Of a DNA stretch of 58,592 nucleotides, positions 40,356 through 50,253 are shown one piece after another. Within the stretch, counting starts at the first letter, position 1. Every line of letters begins with the position of its first letter. Source of the stretch: Nitrospinales bacterium (lineage in GTDB: Bacteria > Nitrospinota > Nitrospinia > Nitrospinales > VA-1); NCBI GenBank assembly GCA_022450865.1, contig JAKUOQ010000004.1:1-58592 (forward strand). The letters run 5' to 3'. The translations under genes and the position numbers were made by a program. Below the pieces are notes generated by a model that had not been told where the DNA came from, ran no database searches, and worked only from the letters and a program-made list of their open reading frames with translations.

Positions 40356-43105
40356 AATGGATTCGTTTCATCAGGTATAGGTAAGGATTCAGGCTTTTTT
40401 TCGGTTTCCTGAAAAATATCGTAGGAAAACTCAATAATTCCCTCTTTTTTTTTATCCTGCGGTAGCTCTGTCGTCAAATCACTATCTCCCTCCATTATAG
40501 GCTCTGGCCGCGGTTTTGGTTTTAAATTTATAGGTGGTTTGTGTGCCTCGTTTGGTATTTCTATTTCGACAAATCGGTTTTTCTCAACATCGTAGAAAAG
40601 ATCTTCGCGTGGTTGCGATTCTCCTAAATTGTTATCACGAATATGATGTTTAATGTCATAAGGGAATTCTCTCCGACTCAATAGTCTAGAAAATTTTAAT
40701 TCTCTCAAATTGAGGGAACGAAATGCTCGATACCGGTTTGAAGGTTTCTGCAAAGCAGTGATCTCATTTTTATTTAGAAAACGCGATTTGTCTTGCGGAA
40801 AGAGGGTTTGTAATGCTTGCCCATTAGGGTCTATGCCTTGTTTGAGTTGGAAGTTCTTGTCAACCTGATTACTCTGTTTCAATCTGGAGAAAAATTGTCC
40901 AGCATTTTGAATGGATATTTTTAGGGAATCACCAAGACCGACCGATAAAGAGTTTTGATGACAGTTTTCACAGGAACGAACTGTTTTTCGGATTGTGTGG
41001 GGTGAATAATCTGTCCAAATCAACCCGGCAGAATTGTTAAGTGTTAAGGGAGGCTCTGCCCTTTTTAGGGGAAGTCCTGATGTGCCGGTTTGGTCGGTAA
41101 TAAAATATTGATAGCGAGGTTTTATTATAGAGTACTTGCCACGCGAGTTTTTACCCATAATCATTTCTGACCATCCGGAATCAGAAAACAGGGACCACCA
41201 ATATTCATTTATTGTATCGGCTTTAATTTTCTTTGGTAGTGATTTAGCGGTCAACCAATCAAGCATTCCGGGTTTTTCATTAGAGGGGTCCGCGGGGAAA
41301 CGCATTGGATCTGATAGGTTCCAGTTTCCCCATTTTCTAGGAGCGAAAACTTTTTCTCGTATAACATGCATACCCCAATCTATTGCTGCCCAACGGGCAT
41401 GGCAGGTCGAGCATTCCATTTTTTGCATATGTTTTGGAATCTGGTGTGCGATAGAAGGTTTAAAGTTTTTGAGTAAGGGAATAATATGTTTCTTTCCTGT
41501 TATCTTGGAATACAAAACCCAGTTCTTTTTAATCTTTTTAATATGCGGCATTGGTGAGCCACTTGAATTAACCAAAACGGTATCCCCTGCCCTGACTTTT
41601 TTCTTGAGGTTAGGGTTGAGATCGTTACGTGCTAATAATTTTTTTGCGTTCAGGTCTGACTCGATTAACAAGTATTCTTCAGGAGTTTTTTCCTGGGTGC
41701 CATGGCAATCGATACAGCGGATTTGTACTCCTGATTGGAGTTGATCTGGTTCTATTTCAGGTTTTATTTCTTCGCCAATATGACAGTCGATGCAGTGCAT
41801 CCCTTTTTCGCGATGGATATCAGGGACGAGAAACTCGTGATCTTTACCGTATAGAACAGGTTTTTCTGCATTAATTTGAATGGGTGTTTCCATAGGCCGT
41901 GATGGTTTTGCAAACAGACCTTCGAATTCTTGACCCACACCGTTATTGTTGTGGCAATGTTCGCATTGAACGCTAGGGACAGCGACCGTGAACTTATGGA
42001 GCAGGGGATAGCCACGTGGATTATTCAAAGAATTTTCTGCGAATTTTCTGGTAAAACGATTTTGTTTTTTATTTTTACTTTGAACTTTTTGTATGGCCCT
42101 ATCGTGAGATAATGAGACTCCGTCGTTCGAGTAAATCATGTGACAGGAAGAACAACCTGATGCCCTGTAATCTCCAGGGCGATGCGGACTTTCCGAACCA
42201 ATATGGCAACGCAGGCATTTTGTTCGAAGAAACCTGTCTACGGCATGACCTTCTGTCACAGAGGGGAAGGCTTGCTCGTTGTCATCCGCTTTTAAAGAAA
42301 CGGGAATTTCATCGATAGGCTGAGCACCCCAACCAAATCGGGTGATATTGATGGTTCTTTTAGCGGTAAACATGAGAGACCGTTCCACCTTGTTAACATG
42401 GTTTTCATGGCATTTCCCACAGAATCGGGGAGCGTTTTTTGCTGAAGATGGATTGGCAACAAGGCCTGTATGAGCTCTAGGTAATGAGTTGGATCGCCTG
42501 TTGCCACCATGGCAACGAACACATGAGAAACGGTGGTTTTTGCTGATCCGTTCAATTCCTTGGTGGCAGGTATAGCATCCCCCTCTTCTTTCTAAATATT
42601 CTATTTCTCCATAAACATCTTTAATTGAAAAATTCGATTCTTTGTAGAAATTCTCAATAAACTTATTGGAATCTCCATAGGATTGAAAATTTACTCCATC
42701 CAAAGTGGTACCCGGTTGTAGGACTTTTTCCGTATTTTTCTGGAACCCCCTCACACGAAAAAAAGGGTCTTCAAAATCGGAAGCATCAATTTGAACCTTT
42801 GGAAGCGGAGAGGGTACCTCCACCATTTCTTTTATTTTTAAATTTGTCTCAGGCTTGGGAACAATTTCTACCTCTTCAATTTTTACATCTTCTAAATTGG
42901 ATTCTGGTTTTAGGAAGAAATCTAGTGTCTCAGACGATTCTTTTTCAGTCCGAGTTCTAATTGATTCATCACCATTATTGTCGTCAAAAAAGTCATTAAA
43001 ATTTTTTTCATTTGTCACTTGACCTACAGAATAGGAGGGGAAAGTGCCTAGACAGAATCCTCCAGTAAGAATCAGCGATAGAATAATTTGTGATAATTTG
43101 TTCAC
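40352..43105 (-). CDS. decahaem-type multihaem cytochrome c
   Basis: Signal peptide and 10 CXXCH motifs (CYTCH, CVRCH, CGKCH, CLRCH, CSSCH, CEHCH, CIDCH, CIDCH, CSTCH, CENCH). Confidence 0.95.
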   Translation of the reverse strand: MNKLSQIILSLILTGGFCLGTFPSYSVGQVTNEKNFNDFFDDNNGDESIRTRTEKESSETLDFFLKPESNLEDVKIEEVEIVPKPETNLKIKEMVEVPSPLPKVQIDASDFEDPFFRVRGFQKNTEKVLQPGTTLDGVNFQSYGDSNKFIENFYKESNFSIKDVYGEIEYLERRGGCYTCHQGIERISKNHRFSCVRCHGGNRRSNSLPRAHTGLVANPSSAKNAPRFCGKCHENHVNKVERSLMFTAKRTINITRFGWGAQPIDEIPVSLKADDNEQAFPSVTEGHAVDRFLRTKCLRCHIGSESPHRPGDYRASGCSSCHMIYSNDGVSLSHDRAIQKVQSKNKKQNRFTRKFAENSLNNPRGYPLLHKFTVAVPSVQCEHCHNNNGVGQEFEGLFAKPSRPMETPIQINAEKPVLYGKDHEFLVPDIHREKGMHCIDCHIGEEIKPEIEPDQLQSGVQIRCIDCHGTQEKTPEEYLLIESDLNAKKLLARNDLNPNLKKKVRAGDTVLVNSSGSPMPHIKKIKKNWVLYSKITGKKHIIPLLKNFKPSIAHQIPKHMQKMECSTCHARWAAIDWGMHVIREKVFAPRKWGNWNLSDPMRFPADPSNEKPGMLDWLTAKSLPKKIKADTINEYWWSLFSDSGWSEMIMGKNSRGKYSIIKPRYQYFITDQTGTSGLPLKRAEPPLTLNNSAGLIWTDYSPHTIRKTVRSCENCHQNSLSVGLGDSLKISIQNAGQFFSRLKQSNQVDKNFQLKQGIDPNGQALQTLFPQDKSRFLNKNEITALQKPSNRYRAFRSLNLRELKFSRLLSRREFPYDIKHHIRDNNLGESQPREDLFYDVEKNRFVEIEIPNEAHKPPINLKPKPRPEPIMEGDSDLTTELPQDKKKEGIIEFSYDIFQETEKKPESLPIPDETNPL

Positions 43106-45447
43106 GGCTGAATTTGCCTTGAATTTAATATTTGTTCCCGCAATTGACGATGCTCAAGCGTGCTTGCGAAGGCATAACTTTTCTTAATGTCTTGGTAAAT
43201 ACGGTCGCCATATCGATCGTGGCAGGGAATACAATTACCTACCCTCAAAATTCGTATTATCTCTTTTTGGTTAAAGGGTCTTGCTTTGAGCTGATGACTC
43301 CCTGCAAGAACTTCTCCTCGTATTGAGACTTTTGCCTGAGGATCAAACACTGATGCTTGGGTCTTTTCGTCTAATCGATTTAATGGAACAAGCGAATCAT
43401 TTTTTCCGGTATTGTTTGCTCCAATTTTCAAGTCGCCTTTTCCTAAACCTAAAGTCTCGGGAGATAAATGGCAACTCTCGCAGGAGCGTACTTTAGTGCC
43501 TGTAGAATGAGGATTAAGTGAATATGCTAGATTTGATCCCGAAGAGGTATCGGGATTTGTAAAATGCCATTTTTGATATTTTCCTCGGTGTTGTCCTATA
43601 GATCCCAATGCTAATATTGGATTACCTTTCTCGTCCAGCATGGAAAAATGTCTTTCGGGTTGCGCAAACATAGGGGCGACTTTTCCACGGGGTCCGATCA
43701 TAAGGTAGGGTTGCTGAATTTTTATGGGAGTCTTTTCTGAAGTTTTTAACTCGACCTGTCCTAATTTCATGGATGCATGGCAACTCTGGCATTCCACTAT
43801 TGATTGGGAGTGGCATGCAGTACATTCTAAACGAGATTGATGTTGGGGAATAAAATGGATCTGTTTGTTTCGAAGTAGAGGAATATTATAAACACGGCCA
43901 CTTCGCTTTCCGATCGTAACCATTTTCCCATTTTGTACTTTAACGTTAGTCATGCGCTTTTTTCTTTTGGAAACAGCCATCCAGTCTCCAACAGAGTTTG
44001 GTTTGCCTTTATAATGTTTGCTTAGTCTAATGACCGCATCGTCTAGTTCTGTAACTTTCGATATCATGGGATAGGTACTGTCATTTCCATGACAGGTTTC
44101 GCAACGAATTTCCACAGCTTGATGTTGTTTTGAATAGAGATTTCCGTCTCCCATGATATCCCTTTGTGTGTGGCAGTCGATGCAGTCCAAACCGCGAGCG
44201 GTATGAACATCGATCTGAACATTTCCCTTTCCAGTAAAAAGCGATAGTTCTTCTTCCTCGGCAGACTTGTTATCCTCTTTTTGGGATTCCACAGTAAGTA
44301 ATTCTTCATTGTTCATCATTGCAGAAAACCCTTCGCTCACTTGTTGCTGTTCAACCTCCTCCTCCTGTTGCTGTAGGGTTTCTTCTGGCATATTTTTAGC
44401 TTCTTCATTTTGATTAATTGGCCCTACTATAATATTTTTAACTGGGGAAGGTTCATTGCCCAAAGTTTGTATAGAAAACCTTTGATGGCATTGAACGCAA
44501 ATTTTTCGTTTGGGCAAGGCTTGGATCTGATGAAGTTTTGCATGGCCTGGTTGCGTTTTGGAAATGGTCGGGTCATTGCCTTCATAGAGGCCCGTTTTCG
44601 AATAAGCAAAATGACAAGCAGCGCAACCCTGAGATCGGTATTGGCCTGGCGGTGGTGGAGAATCAATATGGCATTGAAAACACTTCTGGCGTAAAAGACG
44701 ATCACTGGGATGTTTAGAAATTGGTTGAATAGTATTTTTGTCAGATTCAGGGATATCTAAATAAGAAAAGTAGGGGAGTTTGTCCAGTTTTTCCAAGGCA
44801 CCCCATTCATGCGGTATATTTCCATCTTTATCTGAAATAGCCCTCTTTGCATAGCGTGCGGTCTTTTTACTTTGTCCAGCCCATTGGTAACGCAGACCGG
44901 AAATCATTCCGGCCAAAGTGTTCATCATAGACTTATTTAGCCGTTGAATATGGTTTCGGTCTTCGCGAATATGACCGGAGTGACAATAAAGTTGTCCGCA
45001 GGACTGCTCCACTACACTGAGGCTCGACGGGTTCCGTTTTCCCGTCCCCGCCTGAGGATCATAAATCAATGTTGCATGAGCTTGGTTTTTATCTACCGAT
45101 TCTGGTTCGCCACCATGGCAAATAGCGCATCCGAATTCAGGGGGATGAGATGAACTGACACTAGAAATGCCATCGTGACAAGTAATGCAGCGTTCTACTG
45201 TACGATTTTTGTAGCTGGATATTTTCACCCAAGGGTAATCCGGTAAGATTGCAGTGATCCGCATTTCCTTAATATGAGGTTCCTGAGTTCTCCAAAAATA
45301 GGCCGTTTCATAGTCGCTTGCCTTGTCTGCGTTCGCTTGAAAGAATTGGCCCTGCCAAAAAATCCAGTCTTTTTCTTGAGCGAACACAGAGCAGACCCCC
45401 ATTAGGGTAATGAATAAAACCGTCAGCCCCTTTTTGAAAGTGAACAC
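43102..45447 (-). CDS. multihaem cytochrome c (11 CXXCH + 1 CX4CH)
   Basis: Signal peptide MFTFKKGLTVLFITLMGVCSVFAQ; CITCH, CAICH, CGQLYCH, CFQCH, CAACH, CVQCH, CIDCH, CETCH, CTACH, CQSCH, CESCH, CIPCH. Confidence 0.95.
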   Translation of the reverse strand: MFTFKKGLTVLFITLMGVCSVFAQEKDWIFWQGQFFQANADKASDYETAYFWRTQEPHIKEMRITAILPDYPWVKISSYKNRTVERCITCHDGISSVSSSHPPEFGCAICHGGEPESVDKNQAHATLIYDPQAGTGKRNPSSLSVVEQSCGQLYCHSGHIREDRNHIQRLNKSMMNTLAGMISGLRYQWAGQSKKTARYAKRAISDKDGNIPHEWGALEKLDKLPYFSYLDIPESDKNTIQPISKHPSDRLLRQKCFQCHIDSPPPPGQYRSQGCAACHFAYSKTGLYEGNDPTISKTQPGHAKLHQIQALPKRKICVQCHQRFSIQTLGNEPSPVKNIIVGPINQNEEAKNMPEETLQQQEEEVEQQQVSEGFSAMMNNEELLTVESQKEDNKSAEEEELSLFTGKGNVQIDVHTARGLDCIDCHTQRDIMGDGNLYSKQHQAVEIRCETCHGNDSTYPMISKVTELDDAVIRLSKHYKGKPNSVGDWMAVSKRKKRMTNVKVQNGKMVTIGKRSGRVYNIPLLRNKQIHFIPQHQSRLECTACHSQSIVECQSCHASMKLGQVELKTSEKTPIKIQQPYLMIGPRGKVAPMFAQPERHFSMLDEKGNPILALGSIGQHRGKYQKWHFTNPDTSSGSNLAYSLNPHSTGTKVRSCESCHLSPETLGLGKGDLKIGANNTGKNDSLVPLNRLDEKTQASVFDPQAKVSIRGEVLAGSHQLKARPFNQKEIIRILRVGNCIPCHDRYGDRIYQDIKKSYAFASTLEHRQLREQILNSRQIQP

Positions 45448-45702
45448 AGTAGTTTGCTGTGAAGTGAGCGAGAAGTTAAGAAATCAACCAGACCGCACAA
45501 ACGAATCAGGTGGGTGAATCGTGTCAAATGTAAACGTTGTTCAGATAACTTTTTAATTCATCAAAATAGTTTAGAATTCTATCTGATAAATTTTTCTTCG
45601 TTACCAGGTCAACAGTAGCTCCCAACACCTATTGGTATGGATCTATAACCACCCCTAAGCCTTTTATGAAACAACTCAGGGTGCGGAATTTCATTAAAGG
45701 GT

Positions 45703-46209
45703 TCAATAAATAGGATTATGAAAATAATATAAGGCGTCATCTCCTGGAGTGATGCTGTAATCAGGCAAGCTAGAACAATGTTCAAGTGTTATTTTCCAAC
45801 TAGAACCTTCTTTGACAAAACTATAATTACAGACGCTGTGCTGACGCTCGTCGTTGTCAACAGATTTGGAAGTAACGCTTGCGATTTCATCAACCAGTAC
45901 ATAGCCCACCTTGTTGCCAGCATGCCCAGAGAGAACTTGACGCTGTACCTGACATTTAATACCACGGAAGTCAGCCATCATTTGCTTATAGGCCTTTACC
46001 CTGTTTTCTAATAGGGCACGCTTGTCGTCTTCCATGATAACTCGGTCTTTACCATAAAAACCGAGAAGCTTTTCTGGTTGAGTACAAGCGATGCCATCCA
46101 TTTTATTTAAGATATTGGCATACACATCCGTATCCGCAGCCAAGGCGTTGTTATTGATTACCAGGGACATAATGAAAACCATCCCGGTGAATAAGAAGCG
46201 CTTCATTTT
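45703..46209 (-). CDS. hypothetical secreted protein
   Basis: Signal peptide MKRFLFTGMVFIMSLVINNNALAA; small alpha+beta protein, possibly SnoaL/NTF2-like; ORF opens at 46242. Confidence 0.7.
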   Translation of the reverse strand, partial: KMKRFLFTGMVFIMSLVINNNALAADTDVYANILNKMDGIACTQPEKLLGFYGKDRVIMEDDKRALLENRVKAYKQMMADFRGIKCQVQRQVLSGHAGNKVGYVLVDEIASVTSKSVDNDERQHSVCNYSFVKEGSSWKITLEHCSSLPDYSITPGDDALYYFHNPIY

Positions 46210-46279
46210 AAAGTTTCTCCAGAAAAAAATTAAAAAGGTCAATATGCTCTAATTTAAACCACTAAAAAAGTGAGATAAA

Positions 46280-48478
46280 TCAGGGGAATTTGTGTAAATA
46301 AATTTCTACAGTTTCGCCATCTTGGGCCCATCCGAAATTTCCAGTTCCCGCAAAAGTGGAAATGATTCCGTTTGCATCCACTTTCCTGATCCGGTTATTT
46401 CCCATGTCTGTAATATACATATTGTTTTTAGAATCAAATGCAATAGCCAAGGGACTTTTAAGCATGGCTTTAGTTGCCGGACCGCCATCTCCAGAATAAC
46501 CCTGATAGCCTCTGCCAGCTACTTTTACTATTTTTCCGTCACTAGTCACTTTTCTAATCATGTTTGAATTCATTCCTACAATATGAAGCTCTCCTTTTGG
46601 ACTGACTTTTAAATAGTCCATGTTGCGGATGCTTGCTTTCAACGCAGGGCCTCCATCACCAGCATTATCATGTTTGCCATTTCCTGCAATAGTTGAAACG
46701 ATACCCTTTGTGTCAATCTTTCGAATTAAATTGTTGGCACCATCTGCGATATACAGGTTTCCTTCTTTATCTGTAGCCAATGCACATGGGTCGCGAAATG
46801 CCGCTTCGCTTGCCGGGCCTCCATCTCCATAAAATCCGGACTCACCCGTTCCAGCTATGGTGGTGACATTGCCTTTAGTATCTATTTTTCGGATCTGATG
46901 ATTGAGCCTGTCAGAAATAAACATATTACCTTTTTGATCGAAAGCGAAATCTGAAAAAGTAGTAATCGTAGCAAGCTCTCCGGTTTGTACCTTACCCTTG
47001 TATTTGCTTTTCGATATCGACTCCAAGTAACTGGGGGTCACCGTGTCTAGAAATTTTCGCATGATCCCTTTTTCATCAATTTTTCGAATCAAGCTCACAA
47101 ATCCGCTAGGACTAATGATAAATATTTCTCCTTTATTGTTCAGCTTCAAAGAGGTGGCACCATAAATGGAGGCTTCTATGGCTGGGAGCCCGTCCCCAAT
47201 ATTTCCTCTGATACCGTTTCCGACAATGGTGTGAATAATGCCCTCGGGAGAAATTTTGCGAATGCGATAGTTTCCCTTATCAGAAACAATCACATTATCT
47301 TTATTATCAACTGTGATTCCATGAGGGAAACTCAAAGTGGCTCCTGTCGCAGGTCCGCCGTCTCCAGCAAACATTTTATTGCCATTACCTGCGATGGTTT
47401 CTACGCCGCCTCTTTTTAAGTTAATACTGCGAATACGGTAATGCGATCGATCAATTACCAGTAAATTCCCTTCAGGGTTTAAGGCTACGCCAAAAGGAAG
47501 GTGAAGGTTAGTCTCGTGTGCTACTTCGGAATCTCCGTTGTAGTCTTGTTTTCCAGTTCCCGCAACAGTGGTGATCATTCCTTGTCGATCCACTGCACGG
47601 ATACGGTTATTTTCTCGGTCAGCAATATAAAGGGTGCCTTGATCATCGACTACGACACCTGTTGGCCCGGCAATACTGGCTCTATAGGCAGGTCCGTTAT
47701 CGCCCATCATAAAATAACCACCATCACCTGCCACGGTGGTGATGATTCCTTGCGTATTGACCTTGCGGACCCGGTTATTACCGCGATCTGCTATATATAA
47801 ATTTCCTTTTCTATCGAAAGCGATTCCAAAGGGTTTGTCCAGAGTAGCTTGCAGGGCGGGTCCGGAATCACCTTTAAAGCCTTCTTGCCCGTTTCCCGCA
47901 TAGGTACGGATATTGCCATTGGAGTCGATCGTACGGATGCGTTCGTTGGACCGATCTGAAAAATATAAATTACCTTTTTTGTCAAAAGCAATTCCAGATG
48001 GATGATTTAATTGTGCTTTGGTAGCAGGCCCCTTATCACCACTAAAACCAGCAGTCCCTGTTCCCGCAATGGTACTTATCGTTCCTCGGGTATCTACTTT
48101 ACGGATACGATGATTATTTCTGTCCGCGATATATAGGTTTCCGCTCTTATCAAAAGCCAGTCCAGCAGGTACATTCAATCTAGCTTCAATGGCCTTGCCG
48201 CCATCACCACTGAAACCGGAAGAACCGTTTCCTGCGTAGGTAGTCATATTACCCTTGAGATCAATACGACTGATAATATTATTGTCACGCATGGCAATAT
48301 AAACATTGCCTCTTTTATCCACAGCGATTCCATCCACCAGAGAAACTTCTGTTTTAGTGGCTGAAAGAACTTTAGCCAAAACCTCACTATCCAGGAAGAA
48401 ACTTCCTAGAAAAGAAGTTAGGATTGCCAATAAGAAAAAATGTTTTTTTAACATGTTAAAAACCTCTTCGTGGACCAT
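46280..48478 (-). CDS. secreted NHL-repeat beta-propeller protein
   Basis: About 10 repeats of GNLYIADRxNNRIRKVDTxGxITTIAGxGxxGFxGDGGPAxxAxLxxPxGIAFD. Confidence 0.93.
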   Translation of the reverse strand: MVHEEVFNMLKKHFFLLAILTSFLGSFFLDSEVLAKVLSATKTEVSLVDGIAVDKRGNVYIAMRDNNIISRIDLKGNMTTYAGNGSSGFSGDGGKAIEARLNVPAGLAFDKSGNLYIADRNNHRIRKVDTRGTISTIAGTGTAGFSGDKGPATKAQLNHPSGIAFDKKGNLYFSDRSNERIRTIDSNGNIRTYAGNGQEGFKGDSGPALQATLDKPFGIAFDRKGNLYIADRGNNRVRKVNTQGIITTVAGDGGYFMMGDNGPAYRASIAGPTGVVVDDQGTLYIADRENNRIRAVDRQGMITTVAGTGKQDYNGDSEVAHETNLHLPFGVALNPEGNLLVIDRSHYRIRSINLKRGGVETIAGNGNKMFAGDGGPATGATLSFPHGITVDNKDNVIVSDKGNYRIRKISPEGIIHTIVGNGIRGNIGDGLPAIEASIYGATSLKLNNKGEIFIISPSGFVSLIRKIDEKGIMRKFLDTVTPSYLESISKSKYKGKVQTGELATITTFSDFAFDQKGNMFISDRLNHQIRKIDTKGNVTTIAGTGESGFYGDGGPASEAAFRDPCALATDKEGNLYIADGANNLIRKIDTKGIVSTIAGNGKHDNAGDGGPALKASIRNMDYLKVSPKGELHIVGMNSNMIRKVTSDGKIVKVAGRGYQGYSGDGGPATKAMLKSPLAIAFDSKNNMYITDMGNNRIRKVDANGIISTFAGTGNFGWAQDGETVEIYLHKFP
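46310..48300 (-). repeat. Tandem coding repeat (about 56-codon NHL unit)
   Basis: Visible recurrence of GDGGPA-type and NNRIRKV-type blocks through the ORF. Confidence 0.85.
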
Positions 48479-48826
48479 AGTAAAAAAATAAAAAACTACC
48501 CCTTAAATCCCATCCAACTTAAATGAAATTCATCAGGGATTAATTGAATTGATTCAGTAATCAAACCTTAAATGTTTTATAAAGTAGATAATTATACGTT
48601 GCCCAAATTTGTTGTCAAATGAATTCAAGAGCTCGTTTGAGTTGGAATAGCGATGTGCCCTCAGCTAGGAATTACAACTAATTTTAAGATTGTAATCCCG
48701 TAATTTTTAAATTACATCGGGCTTATGCGAGGGGGGGGATATCTGGGAATACGGTAAAAAGGGGAAATTTTTTACAAGTTTATATGGCAGATTATAATGG
48801 ACGTTGGGAATAATACGAACTATTTG

Positions 48827-50026
48827 CTAACCGGGCTCGATTTTAAGAAACCTTTTCTTGCCCACTTTAATCATATAAGCCTTGTCCCCGGAAAACGCCT
48901 GATTCACATCTGATATTTTTTCCCCATTCACTGTCACGGATCCTTGCTGAATCAATCTTCGGGCTGCCGAAGTACTATCGGTCAATTTATTTTCTTTGAG
49001 AATATTACAAATGCTGCGCGTTTCTTGTCCCCACCCTTTGATGACCGGAATATCTTCGGGGAGGTTCTTTTTCTTGAATACATTTTCAAATTCATCAGAA
49101 GCGGTTTCTGCTAAGTCTGATGAATGATAGAGAGCAACTATTTCTTTGGCTAATTTCATTTTGGCATTCTTTGGATTTAATTCCCCCGATTTTGCCTGTT
49201 CTTGCATCGCACTGAGCTCATCTGTGGATATTTGGCTTAGAAGTTCATAATACCGCCACATCAATTCATCAGAAATCGACATGATTTTTCCAAACATTTC
49301 ATTTGGGGAATCGAAGACCCCAATACTATTGCCGAGGCTCTTACTCATTTTTTGCACACCATCAGTTCCTTCCAGAAGTGGCATTGTAAGAACAATCTGT
49401 GGTTTCTGCCCATAAGCTCGCTGTAAATCACGACCTACGAGTAAATTGAATTTCTGATCGGTGCCTCCTAGTTCCACATCTGATTTTAGGGCAACAGAAT
49501 CGTAACCCTGTATTAACGGATACATCAGTTCATGAATAGATACGGGAAGATTCTTTGCCAATCTTTTTTGGAAATCATCTCTTTCCAACATACGGGCAAC
49601 GGTATAATGTGCTGCAAGTTCTATCATGTTCACAGAGCTAAACTTTCCCATCCACTCACTGTTATAAGCAACAGTAGTTTTTTCTTTATCAAGAATTTTA
49701 AATACTTGTTTCAGATAAGTTTTGGCATTTTTTTTGACTTCATCGGGCGTAAGGTTTTTTCTTGTTTCAGAGCGCCCTGTTGGGTCTCCGATCATCCCTG
49801 TGAAATCTCCTATTAGGAAAATAACTTCGTGACCCAAGTCCTGAAACTGCTTCATTTTGTGCAAAAGGACGGTGTGGCCCAGATGCAGATCAGGTGCCGT
49901 AGGGTCAAACCCGGCTTTGATTCTTAACGGCATACCCTTTTCCAACAATTGAGCTAGATCTTTTTCATCAATGATTTCAGATGTTCCCCTTCGCAGGGTC
50001 TTTAATTGTTCTTTTGCAGGCAACAT
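48827..50026 (-). CDS. tyrS: tyrosyl-tRNA synthetase
   Basis: [38 protein letters not shown]-terminal S4 domain. Confidence 0.96.
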   Translation of the reverse strand: MLPAKEQLKTLRRGTSEIIDEKDLAQLLEKGMPLRIKAGFDPTAPDLHLGHTVLLHKMKQFQDLGHEVIFLIGDFTGMIGDPTGRSETRKNLTPDEVKKNAKTYLKQVFKILDKEKTTVAYNSEWMGKFSSVNMIELAAHYTVARMLERDDFQKRLAKNLPVSIHELMYPLIQGYDSVALKSDVELGGTDQKFNLLVGRDLQRAYGQKPQIVLTMPLLEGTDGVQKMSKSLGNSIGVFDSPNEMFGKIMSISDELMWRYYELLSQISTDELSAMQEQAKSGELNPKNAKMKLAKEIVALYHSSDLAETASDEFENVFKKKNLPEDIPVIKGWGQETRSICNILKENKLTDSTSAARRLIQQGSVTVNGEKISDVNQAFSGDKAYMIKVGKKRFLKIEPG

Positions 50027-50253
50027 AATTTTTTGATCAGAACATTTGATGAATTGAAAGGCTGAATTTCAAATTTAAACCCTGAAAGATGAGTTTTTCC
50101 TCTCGTGGGTTGGCCCCTATGAAATTAAATGCTTTGCCAGATAATCTAATCGGTTTGTATCTGGGTCGTTTATTGCAAATATAAGAAATGGAAGCTAACA
50201 TACCCTAGAATTTACCGCAACCGCCGCTTCAATGCACAAGGATAATAGAAAAG

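Noticed and set aside
41136-41744. 202-aa plus ORF antisense to the 917-aa cytochrome
   Set aside because: Mirror frame of a clear multihaem CDS; composition typical of shadow ORFs
48729-48738. G-run upstream of the NHL protein as a phase-variation tract
   Set aside because: Intergenic, short, more than 200 bp from the start codon; no promoter spacing evidence
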